From Streptomyces rapamycinicus NRRL 5491 (lineage in GTDB: Bacteria; Actinomycetota; Actinomycetes; Streptomycetales; Streptomycetaceae): a stretch of DNA of 64,000 nt. The stretch lies in assembly GCF_024298965.1 (NCBI RefSeq), contig NZ_CP085193.1, forward strand, positions 4,216,001-4,280,000, given 5' to 3'. Each line of letters begins with the position of its first letter. Position 1 is the first letter of the stretch. The notes beneath the pieces were generated by a model. That model saw nothing but the letters and a program-made list of their open reading frames with translations, was not told where the DNA came from and ran no database searches. A program made the position numbers and the translations under genes. Shown here piece after piece: positions 46,736 to 55,260 of the stretch.

Positions 46736-48142
46736 TTACTGGGGTGTTCCGATGCGCCGGCGGTGGGTGAAGCGCGACCGGTCGCCGATCGCGGTGGCGC
46801 CGTTCACACCGTTCGCCCCGCCGCTCGCGCCATTGCTCGCGCCGCCGTGTCGCCCGGAGCCCACCGGCTCGGGCTCGGCCGGGCCCGGCTCCGAGGCGGC
46901 GGACCCGGCACCGGCCGTGGCCGCCACGGGCTCGGCGGGCGCCTCGGCGCCCCGCTCGGCCCTGGCGATCCGGTTGGCGCGGCGGTAGCGCGGCGGAACG
47001 AACGCCTCCGCCCAGCCCGGAACGCGCGGGGTGAACCGCGGCAGCAGCAACAGCACCAGACCGACCCCGCTCAGCGCCACGATCGCCAGCACGAACCACA
47101 CACCGGCCGAGTTCACCGAGTACGCCACGGCGCCGAAGGCGATCAGCGCCGACCAGAAGTACATGATCAGGACGGCCCGGCTGTGCGAATGACCGATCTC
47201 CAGCAGCCGGTGGTGCAGATGGCCGCGGTCGGCGGCGAACGGCGACTGGCCCCGCCAGGTGCGCCGGACGATCGCCAGCACCAGGTCGGCGAAGGGCACC
47301 GCGATGACGGTCAGCGGGAGCAGCAGCGGGATGTAGACCGGGACGGTGGCGTGCACCGCGGCCTGCTCCGACCCCTCGAACAGCTTCATCGCGTCCGGGT
47401 CCACCTGGCCGGTGATGGAGATGGCGCCCGCCGCCAGCACCAGCCCGATCAGCATCGAGCCCGAGTCGCCCATGAAGATCCGCGCGGGGTGGGCGTTGTG
47501 CGGCAGGAAGCCCAGGCACATCCCCATGAGGACGGCGGCGAACAGGGTGGCGGGCGCGGCCGCCTCCAGGCCGTAGCCGTACCAGATGCGGTACGCGTAC
47601 ATGAAGAACGCCGCGGCGGCGATGCACACCATCCCGGACGCCAAACCATCAAGACCGTCAACGAAGTTGACCGCGTTGATGGTGATGACGACCAGCGCGA
47701 CGGTGAGCAGCGTGCCCTGCCAGGGCGTCAGCGAGACCGGTCCCACACCGGGCACCGGAAGCCACAGGATGGTCAGACCCTGGAGCACCATCACACCGGC
47801 GGCGATCATCTGGCCGCCCAGCTTGATCAGCGCGTCCACGCCCCACTTGTCGTCCAGCACCCCGAGCAGCCAGATCAGCCCGGCGCCGGACAGCAGCGCC
47901 CGTGGCTCGTTGGAGACCTCGAACACGTCCTTGAGGTTGGTCAGGTGGGCGGCGACCAGCAGCCCCGCGCACAGCCCGCCGAACATGGCGATGCCACCGA
48001 GCCGTGGCGTGGGCTCACGGTGCACATCACGGGCGCGGATCTCGGGCATCGCACCGGCCGCGATGGCGAATTTCCGCACCGGCCCGGTCAGCAGATAGGT
48101 GACCGCGGCCGTGACGCACAGAGTCAGCAGGTATTCACGCAC
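46736..48142 (-). CDS. WecA/MraY-family glycosyl-phosphate transferase
   Basis: This 468-residue polytopic membrane enzyme has about eleven helices. It has the MraY/WecA superfamily motifs: DDKWGVD (Mg site), NFVDGLDGLASG (Asp pair), FMGDSGSM, and the cytoplasmic HLHHRL motif. It transfers a sugar-1-phosphate to undecaprenyl phosphate, as in teichoic or capsule linker synthesis. A low-complexity cytoplasmic C-tail (about residues 390-468) is rich in Ala, Gly and Pro. GTG 48142 is the start. It lies between glyA and the atp operon. Confidence 0.88.
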   Translation of the reverse strand: MREYLLTLCVTAAVTYLLTGPVRKFAIAAGAMPEIRARDVHREPTPRLGGIAMFGGLCAGLLVAAHLTNLKDVFEVSNEPRALLSGAGLIWLLGVLDDKWGVDALIKLGGQMIAAGVMVLQGLTILWLPVPGVGPVSLTPWQGTLLTVALVVITINAVNFVDGLDGLASGMVCIAAAAFFMYAYRIWYGYGLEAAAPATLFAAVLMGMCLGFLPHNAHPARIFMGDSGSMLIGLVLAAGAISITGQVDPDAMKLFEGSEQAAVHATVPVYIPLLLPLTVIAVPFADLVLAIVRRTWRGQSPFAADRGHLHHRLLEIGHSHSRAVLIMYFWSALIAFGAVAYSVNSAGVWFVLAIVALSGVGLVLLLLPRFTPRVPGWAEAFVPPRYRRANRIARAERGAEAPAEPVAATAGAGSAASEPGPAEPEPVGSGRHGGASNGASGGANGVNGATAIGDRSRFTHRRRIGTPQ

Positions 48143-48217
48143 AGGCTGCCCCAGAGGTATCGCTGGCCATCACAGCCCCACACCCTATGCGTGTCCGGCG
48201 CCTCGCGGTGAACGTAC

Positions 48218-49507
48218 TTACAGACGTCCTACACCTTCGGATGGTTGCATGATTCGGCCGTCGTCCGGATAGGGCGGAAATCTCCCGGCCAGATCCGCCA
48301 CCTTTTCCCGTACCACGCCCTCGTCCCGCAACACGGTTCCCATGAGATTGGCTATGCGCTCCATTTCCGGAGCTCCCATTCCCTGGGTGGTCACCGCGGC
48401 GGTGCCAAGACGCAGCCCCTTGACGCACCCCCGGGGATCGGTGGCGGATGCCAGCGCGCAGGTGTCCAGGACGATCCCGGCGGCCGCGCAGCGGCCCTTC
48501 GCGGTGCGTCCGTCCAGGCCCAGCGGGGCCGGATCGGCGGTGATCATATGGGTGTCGGTGCCGCCCGTGGCGACTGCCAGACCCTCCCCCACCAGGGCGT
48601 CCGCCAGCACCCTGGCATTGGCCACCACCCGCCGCGCATAGGCGGTGAAGGCGGGCGCCGCGGCCTCGCCGAACGCCACCGCCTTGGCCGCGACGGTGTG
48701 CATCTGGGCCCCGCCCTGGGTGAACGGGAACACCGCCCGGTCCAGCCGCTCGGCGAGCTCCGCCCCGCACAGCAGCATTCCGCCGCGCGGCCCGCGCAGC
48801 ACCTTGTGTGTCGTTGCGCACACCACGTCCGCGTACGGCACCGGGGACGGCGCCGCCTTCCCCGCGACCAGGCCGATCGAATGGGCGGCGTCGGCGATGA
48901 GATACGCACCCACCTCGTCCGCGACGGCGCGGAAGGCGGCGTAGTCCAGATGGCGGGGATAGGAGATCGACCCGCAGACGATCGCCTTCGGGCGATGGGC
49001 GTGGGCGAGCCCGCGCAGCTGCTCGTAGTCGATCAGCCCGGTCGCCGGATCGACGCCGTAGCCGATGAAGTCGAACCAGCGGCCGGAGAAATTGGCGGGC
49101 GAGCCATGGGTGAGATGGCCGCCGTGCGGCAGCGCCATCGCCAGCACCGTGTCCCCGGGCCGCAGCAGCGCGGCGTAGGCGGCCAGCACCGCGGAGGACC
49201 CCGAATGCGGCTGCACATTGGCGTGCTCGGCGCCGAACAGCGCCTTCGCCCGGTCCTGGGCCACCCGCTCGGCGATGTCCACGATCTCGCAGCCGCCGTG
49301 GTGGCGGGCGCCGGGATAACCCTCGGCGTACTTGTTGGCCAGGGGTGAGGCGAGCGCCGCCAGCACGGCCGGCGAGGTGTAGTTCTCGGCCGCGATCAGC
49401 TGGAGTCCGCCGGAGACACGGTCGATCTCGCTCAGGATGATTCCCGCCAGCTCCGGGTCCTGGCGGGCGAGGCTCGCGAAATCGGGGCCCCAGGGGGTGA
49501 CGGCCAT
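48218..49507 (-). CDS. glyA: Serine hydroxymethyltransferase homologue
   Basis: This 429-residue PLP enzyme of the SHMT family has IAAENYTS, HGSPANFSG, PLP-Lys235 in CATTHKVLRG, and the C-terminal LRLGTAAVTTQG. At the folate-side position where E. coli GlyA has Tyr64-Tyr65 (RYYGGCE), this protein has His69-His70 (RHHGGCE). Actinomycetes often have several GlyA paralogues, and this may be a specialised one acting on serine, threonine or another beta-hydroxy amino acid. The gene symbol is used as family name only. Confidence 0.82.
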   Translation of the reverse strand: MAVTPWGPDFASLARQDPELAGIILSEIDRVSGGLQLIAAENYTSPAVLAALASPLANKYAEGYPGARHHGGCEIVDIAERVAQDRAKALFGAEHANVQPHSGSSAVLAAYAALLRPGDTVLAMALPHGGHLTHGSPANFSGRWFDFIGYGVDPATGLIDYEQLRGLAHAHRPKAIVCGSISYPRHLDYAAFRAVADEVGAYLIADAAHSIGLVAGKAAPSPVPYADVVCATTHKVLRGPRGGMLLCGAELAERLDRAVFPFTQGGAQMHTVAAKAVAFGEAAAPAFTAYARRVVANARVLADALVGEGLAVATGGTDTHMITADPAPLGLDGRTAKGRCAAAGIVLDTCALASATDPRGCVKGLRLGTAAVTTQGMGAPEMERIANLMGTVLRDEGVVREKVADLAGRFPPYPDDGRIMQPSEGVGRL

Positions 49508-49939
49508 GGCGTGCTCACAGCCTTCGGAGGGACAGCGGATCGCCGCTTACGTGGTCACCCCCAATGTAGGCCTCGCGACGCCGCACGGCGCGCCGTGCGG
49601 CCCGTGCCGGCCCCCTGGATCTTTCCCCTCCCCGCCCCTTCCCGCTACCAGGGGCTTCGCCCCTGGACCCCGGAGTCTGGGGCGAAGCCGCACCATTCAG
49701 CCCCTCCAGGGGGCACCTCCCAGCGGTAGCTGGGGGAGATTGAGGAGCGGGGTCTGGGGCGAAGCGCCACCATTCAGCCCCTCCGGCGATTGAGGAGCGG
49801 GGTCTGGGGCGGAGCCGCACCATTCAGCCCCTCCGGCGATTGAGGAGCGGGGTCTGGGGCGGAGCCCCAGTTGAGGGAAGGGGCGGGGCGGGGAACAGCC
49901 TCGCCGCAGGCGCCACAACCCGTCGGACGCCCCTGGGGC
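49508..49939. repeat. 50-bp tandem repeats between glyA and phosphatase gene
   Basis: This gene-free gap holds three units of the ATTCAGCCCCTCCGGCGATT family (starts 49695, 49772 and 49822, period 50), each with a GGGGC(G)GAGCCGC hairpin. A CTACCAGGGGC(TTC)GCCCCTGG palindrome lies at 49645-49666. The first unit is interrupted by the 31-nt element. The sequence is closely related to the array at 27.7 kb. Confidence 0.9.
49708..49738. repeat. 31-nt hairpin element, copy 2 (nested)
   Basis: It is identical over 31 nt to 4517-4547. It sits inside a repeat unit in place of the usual GGCG between CAGCCCCTCC and ATTGAGGAG, so it entered after the repeat was already there. Confidence 0.85.
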
Positions 49940-50599
49940 CTACGCGGGGGCGGGAACGCCCGTCAGCGCCGTGACGACCGGGTCCAGGGCCTGGTGGATC
50001 TCGTCCCCGATGGAGCGGAAGAAGGTGATCGGCGCCCCGTACGGATCGTGCACCTCGTCCGCCTCCTCGTTGGGCGCCAGCAGCCAGCCGCGCAGCGCGG
50101 CCGCCGCCTGCACCAGGGCGCGGGCGCGCTCCACCACACCGCCCGCCTCCTCCGGGTCGGGCAGCGTCGCGGGGTCTATGGCCCGCACCAGCCGGGTGAA
50201 CTCCTTGAGCGTGAAGGTGCGCAGCCCCGCCGAGTGCCCCATCGAGATCACCTGTGCCCGGTGGTCGCGGGTGGCGGTCAGCACCAGGTCGGCGCGGATG
50301 ACGTGCTCGTCCAGCAGCTCACGGCCGAGGAAGCCCGCCGGGTCGGCCCCGAAGTCGGTCAGGACCGTCGCGGCGTGCGCCTCCATGGGCGCGCCCTCAT
50401 GGCCCCAGGTGCCGGCGGACTCCACGATCAGACCGCGGGTGCGGACGCTTCCGAGACGGTGGGCGAGCGCATGCCGGGTCAGCCGCTCGGTGATCGGCGA
50501 GCGGCACACATTGCCGGTGCTGACGTGGAGGATGCGGAAGGTGGCCTCGGCGTTCTTCTCACGGTGTTCCGCTATGCCACGCCCCTCAGGGGCTGTCAA
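49940..50599 (-). CDS. LMW phosphotyrosine phosphatase homologue, catalytic Cys missing
   Basis: This is a 219-residue protein. Active enzymes have C-x5-R as CxGNxCRS. Here the loop reads HVSTGNVCRSP, with Ser27 (codon AGC) at the nucleophile, Arg33 kept, and the last Cys (Cys32) kept. The late catalytic segment DPYGAPITFF keeps the Asp acid. The protein may be a phosphotyrosine-binding pseudophosphatase or act by another mechanism. Its ATG overlaps the Sua5 stop (50596-50599), so the pair is coupled. Confidence 0.82.
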   Translation of the reverse strand: MTAPEGRGIAEHREKNAEATFRILHVSTGNVCRSPITERLTRHALAHRLGSVRTRGLIVESAGTWGHEGAPMEAHAATVLTDFGADPAGFLGRELLDEHVIRADLVLTATRDHRAQVISMGHSAGLRTFTLKEFTRLVRAIDPATLPDPEEAGGVVERARALVQAAAALRGWLLAPNEEADEVHDPYGAPITFFRSIGDEIHQALDPVVTALTGVPAPA

Positions 50600-51243
50600 T
50601 TGGCCACCTCGAGGTCGGGTACGACCTCCCGGAGCTGCTCGGCGGTGAGCGCGCCCGCCCGGAGCAGCACCGGCACCTTGCCGGTCACGTCGACGATCGA
50701 GGAGGGCACGGCGGCCGGGGTCGGCCCGCCGTCGAGGTACACCGAGACGGAGTCCCCCAGCATGTCCTGGGCGGCGTCGCAGTCCTGCGGGGAGGGGTGT
50801 CCGGTCAGGTTGGCGCTGGAGACCGCCATCGGGCCGAAGTCCGTCAGCAGCTCGATCGCCACCGGGTGCAGCGGCATCCGGACCGCCACCGTGCCCCGGG
50901 TCTCCCCCAGGTCCCAGGTGAGCGACGGCTGGTGGCGGGCGACGAGGGTGAGCGCGCCGGGCCAGAAGGCGTCCACCAGCTCCCAGGCCATCTCGGAGAA
51001 GTCGGTGACCAGTCCGTGCAGGGTGTTCGGCGAGCCGACCAGCACCGGTGTGGGCATGTTGCGGCCGCGACCCTTGGCCTCGAGCAGATCGCCGACCGCC
51101 TCGGCGTTGAAGGCGTCCGCGCCGATCCCGTAGACGGTGTCGGTGGGCAGCACGACCAGTTCGCCGCGGCGGACGGCGGAGGCGGCCTCGCGCAGGCCGG
51201 TCTTGCGGTCGGTGGCGTCCCCGCAGTCGTATCGCCGTGCCAT
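50596..51243 (-). CDS. L-threonylcarbamoyladenylate synthase (Sua5/TsaC)
   Basis: This 215-residue Sua5-YciO-YrdC fold has VVLPTDTVYGIGADA (residues 31-45), a KGRGRNMPTPVLVG segment, and VSSANLTGHPSPQD (about 140-155). It makes threonylcarbamoyl-AMP for the t6A37 modification of tRNA. It overlaps the phosphatase homologue by 4 nt. It lies 46 bp downstream of prmC on the same strand. Confidence 0.94.
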   Translation of the reverse strand: MARRYDCGDATDRKTGLREAASAVRRGELVVLPTDTVYGIGADAFNAEAVGDLLEAKGRGRNMPTPVLVGSPNTLHGLVTDFSEMAWELVDAFWPGALTLVARHQPSLTWDLGETRGTVAVRMPLHPVAIELLTDFGPMAVSSANLTGHPSPQDCDAAQDMLGDSVSVYLDGGPTPAAVPSSIVDVTGKVPVLLRAGALTAEQLREVVPDLEVAN

Positions 51244-51289
51244 TAACGGACCTCCTCGTACGTGGCCAATGTGTGGTGCGGTGCCGCCG

Positions 51290-52135
51290 TCACGGCATGG
51301 CCTTCCGCGCGGTGGCGAACCGGGGCCGGTTGTTCAGGTCGGGGTGGTCGGCGGCGTCCGCCCAGCCACGCTCCTCGGTGAAGATCCACGGCACCTGGCC
51401 GCCCTGGGTGTCTGCGTGCTCGATGACCACCACGCCCCCGGGGCGCAGCAGCCGGTGGGCGGTGCGCTCCAGGCCACGGATGACGTCGAGCCCGTCCTCA
51501 CCGGAGAAGAGCGCGAGCTGGGGGTCGTGATCGCGGGCCTCCGGCGCCACGTACTCCCACTCGGTCAGCGGGATGTACGGCGGGTTGCTGATGACGAGGT
51601 CCACCTGACCGTCGAGCTCGGGCAGGGCCGTCAACGCGTCCGCGTGATGGAGAACGACGCGGGACCCCTCGACGTTCTTGCGGGCCCAGCGCAGGGCGCC
51701 CTCGTCCAGCTCCACGGCGTGCACCCGGGAGCGCGGCACCTCCTGGGCGAGCGCGAGCGCGATGGCCCCGGAACCGGAGCACAGATCGACGATGAGCGGT
51801 TCGACGACGTCCATGGCGCGCACCGCGTCTATCGCCCAGCCGACCACCGACTCGGTCTCCGGCCGGGGCACGAAGACCCCCGGCCCCACCTGGAGTTCCA
51901 GATAGCGGAAGAAGGCGCGGCCGGTGATGTGCTGAAGGGGCTCGCGGGCCTCGCGGCGGGCGACCGCCTCCCAGTAGCGGGCGTCGAAGTCGGCGTCGGG
52001 CACGCCGTGCAGCTCTCCCCGCTTGACGCTGTGCACAAAGGCGGCGAGCTCCTCCGCGTCGAAGCGCGGTGAGGGCACGCCCGCGTCGGCCAGCCGCTGA
52101 GTGGCCTGCGCCACCTCGGCGAGCAGCACGTTCAC
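51290..52135 (-). CDS. prmC: Release factor glutamine methyltransferase PrmC
   Basis: This 281-residue enzyme has an N-terminal helical domain, SAM motif IVDLCSGSGAIAL (residues 115-127), and catalytic NPPY at 184-187. It methylates the GGQ glutamine of release factors. It lies directly downstream of prfA, its substrate gene, as in many bacteria. Confidence 0.95.
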   Translation of the reverse strand: MNVLLAEVAQATQRLADAGVPSPRFDAEELAAFVHSVKRGELHGVPDADFDARYWEAVARREAREPLQHITGRAFFRYLELQVGPGVFVPRPETESVVGWAIDAVRAMDVVEPLIVDLCSGSGAIALALAQEVPRSRVHAVELDEGALRWARKNVEGSRVVLHHADALTALPELDGQVDLVISNPPYIPLTEWEYVAPEARDHDPQLALFSGEDGLDVIRGLERTAHRLLRPGGVVVIEHADTQGGQVPWIFTEERGWADAADHPDLNNRPRFATARKAMP

Positions 52136-52189
52136 TGAATTCCTCCAGCCGGTCCGGACAAGGGCACGAAGCGTTGATCAGTGGGTGGC

Positions 52190-53260
52190 TCAGCCCGCCG
52201 CCGCCAACTTGGCGGCCGCGTCGGCGTCGACGCACGCCTGGATGACCGGATCGAGTTCACCGTCGAGCACCTGGTCCAAGTTGTACGCCTTGAAACCGAC
52301 ACGATGGTCCGAGATCCGGTTTTCCGGGAAGTTGTACGTACGGATGCGCTCGGACCGGTCGACGGTGCGGACCTGGCTGCGCCGCGCGTCCGACGCCTCC
52401 CGCTCGGCCTCCTCCTGGGCCGCGGCCAGCAGCCGCGAGCGCAGGATGCGCAGCGCCTGCTCCTTGTTCTGGAGCTGGCTCTTCTCGTTCTGGCAGGAGA
52501 CGACGATGCCGGTGGGCAGGTGGGTGATGCGCACCGCGGAGTCGGTGGTGTTGACCGACTGGCCGCCGGGTCCGGAGGAGCGGTAGACGTCGATCCGCAG
52601 ATCGTTGGGGCCGATCTCGACCTCGACCTCCTCGGCCTCGGGCGTGACCAGCACACCGGCCGCGGAGGTGTGGATACGGCCCTGGGACTCGGTGGCGGGC
52701 ACCCGCTGCACCCGGTGCACCCCGCCCTCGTACTTCAGCCGGGCCCAGACGCCCTGGCCGGGCTCGATGGCGCCCCTGGCCTTGACCGCGACCTGGACGT
52801 CCTTGTAGCCGCCGAGGTCGGACTCATTGGCGTCGATGATCTCGGTCTTCCAGCCGATCCGCTCGGCGTACCGCAGATACATCCGCAGCAGGTCGCCGGC
52901 GAACAGCGCGGACTCCTCGCCGCCCTCCCCGGCCTTGACCTCCAGGATGACGTCCTTGTCGTCGCTCGGGTCGCGGGGGACGAGCAGCAGCCGCAGCCGG
53001 TCGGTGAGCTGCTCGCGGCTCTGCTCCAGCTCCTTGACCTCGTCCACGAAGTCGGGGTCGTCCCGGGCCAGCTCGCGGGCGGTCCCGATGTCGTCCCCGG
53101 CCTGCTTCCAGGCGCGATAGGCGGTGATCACCGGGGTCAGCTCGGCGTAGCGCTTGTTGAGCCGCCGCGCCTCCCGCTGGTCGGCGTGGACCGCGGGGTC
53201 GGCGAGCCGCTTCTCGAGGTCGGCGTGTTCGCCGATGAGTTCCTCGACCGCCTCGAACAT
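52190..53260 (-). CDS. prfA: Peptide chain release factor 1
   Basis: This 356-residue protein has the stop-codon tripeptide PAT (188-190), which defines RF1 (UAG/UAA), and GGQ at 232-234 within [15 protein letters not shown]. It is of normal length for the family. It lies 129 bp after rpmE with a terminator between, so it may have its own promoter. Confidence 0.96.
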   Translation of the reverse strand: MFEAVEELIGEHADLEKRLADPAVHADQREARRLNKRYAELTPVITAYRAWKQAGDDIGTARELARDDPDFVDEVKELEQSREQLTDRLRLLLVPRDPSDDKDVILEVKAGEGGEESALFAGDLLRMYLRYAERIGWKTEIIDANESDLGGYKDVQVAVKARGAIEPGQGVWARLKYEGGVHRVQRVPATESQGRIHTSAAGVLVTPEAEEVEVEIGPNDLRIDVYRSSGPGGQSVNTTDSAVRITHLPTGIVVSCQNEKSQLQNKEQALRILRSRLLAAAQEEAEREASDARRSQVRTVDRSERIRTYNFPENRISDHRVGFKAYNLDQVLDGELDPVIQACVDADAAAKLAAAG

Positions 53261-53333
53261 CGGAGGGCTCCCTGAGTGGTCTGCGTGGTGGCGTTGGCTT
53301 GCGGAAAGTGCCGGAGGGCCGGTGACGACAAAA

Positions 53334-53377
53334 CGCCGGTCCGGTCGCCCCAGGGAAGGGGCGACCGAAGACCGGCG
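53334..53377 (-). terminator. rpmE terminator
   Basis: CGGTCGCCCC (53342-53351) pairs exactly with GGGGCGACCG (53358-53367) around AGGGAA. An outer stem CGCCGGTC/GACCGGCG (53334-53341, 53370-53377) extends it across a two-base bulge. It starts 12 nt after the rpmE stop on the minus strand. Confidence 0.85.
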
Positions 53378-53389
53378 CCGTGCGGGTCG

Positions 53390-53614
53390 CTACTTCTTGG
53401 CGGACCCGGCGTTCTTGCCGAAGCGGGCCTCGAACCGCGCCACACGGCCACCGGTGTCGAGGATCTTCTGCTTGCCCGTGTAGAACGGGTGGCACTCGGA
53501 GCAGATGTCGGCGCGGATGGCGCCGCCGCTCACGGTGCTACGGGTGGTGAAGGACGCGCCACAGGTGCAGCTGACCTGCGTCTCGACGTACTCCGGGTGG
53601 ATCTCGCGCTTCAA
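53390..53614 (-). CDS. rpmE: 50S ribosomal protein L31, zinc type
   Basis: This 74-residue protein has four Cys (Cys16, Cys18, Cys37 and Cys40: SCTCGAS and ICSECHPF), the zinc-binding (C+) form. C+ L31 is normally exchanged for a zinc-free paralogue under zinc limitation by Zur. A SigR-type promoter candidate lies upstream, consistent with known thiol-stress control of rpmE in S. coelicolor. Confidence 0.96.
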   Translation of the reverse strand: MKREIHPEYVETQVSCTCGASFTTRSTVSGGAIRADICSECHPFYTGKQKILDTGGRVARFEARFGKNAGSAKK

Positions 53615-53716
53615 GGGAATCTCCTAGGTTCGGGAGGGCACCGGGTCGACGGGCGGGTTGCCTGTCGTGAACCGGGACCGACGATCCAGTTTGCCAGTAC
53701 TGGCCGCATCCCCCAA

Positions 53717-53742
53717 AACCGGGGGGCGGGCCCGGATATTCC
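53717..53742 (-). promoter_or_regulatory. SigR-type promoter candidate of rpmE
   Basis: On the minus strand GGAAT (53742-53738) is followed after exactly 18 nt by GTT (53719-53717). SigR of S. coelicolor recognises GGAAT-N18/19-GTT, and rpmE is a recalled SigR target. The start site would lie about 90 nt upstream of the gene. Confidence 0.7.
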
Positions 53743-53780
53743 CGGCCCGCCCATGAGGCTGTGGAACGCCCTCGGACGAC

Positions 53781-54905
53781 CTATTTGACGACCTTGCCCG
53801 CGCTGGTGGCGTCGCCCGCGGAACCCTTGGTGGCGGAGGCGGGGACCGGCCGGTCGTGGCGGAGCGCGGTCCATATCAGCTTGGCCTTGCGCTCCATGGG
53901 CAGCACCCGGGCCGGGTTCTGCGGGTCGTACTCGACGGGCAGCGTGGTCATCTTCATGTTGCCCGAGCCGATGCCCTTCAGGGATTCGGCGAAGCCCTTC
54001 AGCTTGCTCACCGAGGCCAGCTCGGAGTCGGTGGTGAGGGCCTTGGTGGAGGTGTCCGCGAGGTCGTAGAGCTTCTTCGGGTTGCCGAACAGGTCGACGT
54101 GCTTGACCTGGTCCAGCAGCGCCTTGACGAACGCCTGCTGGAGCTTGATCCGGCCGAGGTCGCTGCCGTCGCCCACGCCGTGCCGGGTGCGCACCAGGCC
54201 GAGCGACTGCTCCCCGTCCAGGGTGTGCGGGCCGGGCTCCAGGTCGAGGTGGCTCTTGGCGTCGTGGATCGGGGCGGTGGTGGTGATGTTGACGCCGCCG
54301 AGGTCGTCTATCAGCTGCTTGAAGCCGGAGAAGTCGACTTCGAGGAAGTGGTCCATGCGTATGCCCGTCATGGACTCGATGGTCTTGATGGTGCAGGCCG
54401 GACCGCCGGCCTCGTAGGCGCTGTTGAACATGGCCGCCTGCACGGCGGGCGTCCGCTGCCCGCCCTTCGTGGTGCAGGACGGCCGCTCTATGAGGGTGTC
54501 GCGCGGGATGCTGATGACGCTGGCCTTCTTGTGGCCCTTGTAGACGTGGACGATCATCGCCGTGTCGGAGCGCGAGGTGCCCTCGTCCGTGCCGTACTTG
54601 GCGTTCTTGCCGGCCCGGGAGTCGGAGCCGAGGACGAGGATGTCCATCGAGCCGTTGTCGACGTTCTCGGGGCGGTTGGCGCCCAGGGCGGCGTTGACGT
54701 CGACGCCGGTGAGGTTGCCGTTCAGCTTGTAGTAGAGGTAGCCGAGTCCGGCACCGCCGAGCACCAGCACGGCGGCCAGCGTCCACACCGTGTAGAGCAC
54801 GGCTCTACGGCGCGTACTGGGCCGCTTGCGACGGCGGCCCGCCGTCGCACCGCGTGCGCGGTGGCGGCCCGGGCTCACCGGTGCGTTGCTGCTGTCCTCG
54901 GCCAT
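53781..54905 (-). CDS. LytR-CpsA-Psr (LCP) family glycopolymer ligase
   Basis: This 374-residue protein has a basic cytoplasmic N-terminus (RRKRPSTRRRAV), one membrane span (about residues 33-55), and an extracellular LCP domain with DSRAGKNAKYG, TRSDTAMIVHV, ISIPRDTLIERP and the late LVRTRHGVGDGSDLGRI. LCP enzymes link teichoic-type or other anionic polymers from undecaprenyl carriers to peptidoglycan; a WecA-family enzyme lies at 46.7 kb. Confidence 0.93.
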   Translation of the reverse strand: MAEDSSNAPVSPGRHRARGATAGRRRKRPSTRRRAVLYTVWTLAAVLVLGGAGLGYLYYKLNGNLTGVDVNAALGANRPENVDNGSMDILVLGSDSRAGKNAKYGTDEGTSRSDTAMIVHVYKGHKKASVISIPRDTLIERPSCTTKGGQRTPAVQAAMFNSAYEAGGPACTIKTIESMTGIRMDHFLEVDFSGFKQLIDDLGGVNITTTAPIHDAKSHLDLEPGPHTLDGEQSLGLVRTRHGVGDGSDLGRIKLQQAFVKALLDQVKHVDLFGNPKKLYDLADTSTKALTTDSELASVSKLKGFAESLKGIGSGNMKMTTLPVEYDPQNPARVLPMERKAKLIWTALRHDRPVPASATKGSAGDATSAGKVVK

Positions 54906-55260
54906 GTGCTCCTCAGTTCTCTTTCGCTGCCCGAGTACCCCCTGCCGTCACGGTCAGGCGTGGCGCCGCGTTCCGCGGTGGAGTCAGCCTGTGTTCCGGC
55001 CCCATATTCCGACCTGACAGATGGAAGGCCGTCCGCCAGGGTTGCATATCTGCGATGGCTGGTTTTCGCGCGGGCCGCCGGGCGCACCGTTCGTCCCCTT
55101 CGTCCGCCTTACCGCTCTGACCTGCACTTTCGCGGGCGATAACATGATCAGGACCGGTCCGTGGCCCGCTCTTCGGCTGTGGCTCACGTCTCATGGAACG
55201 CAACGAGGCCCCCCGCGGTGCGGGGGGCCTCGCTTACGGAGCGTTCCGGCGGGTGTCCGG
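54906..55260. other. Gene-free gap between rho and LCP gene
   Basis: Apart from the rho terminator at 55204-55232, this 355-bp gap has no repeat or coding signal that I could support. The A/T-richer patch around 54995-55060 is the likely place for the LCP promoter, on the minus strand. No clear hexamer pair was found. Confidence 0.5.
55204..55232 (-). terminator. rho terminator
   Basis: CGAGGCCCCCCGC (55204-55216) pairs exactly with GCGGGGGGCCTCG (55220-55232) around GGT, 29 nt after the rho stop on the minus strand. Confidence 0.85.
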
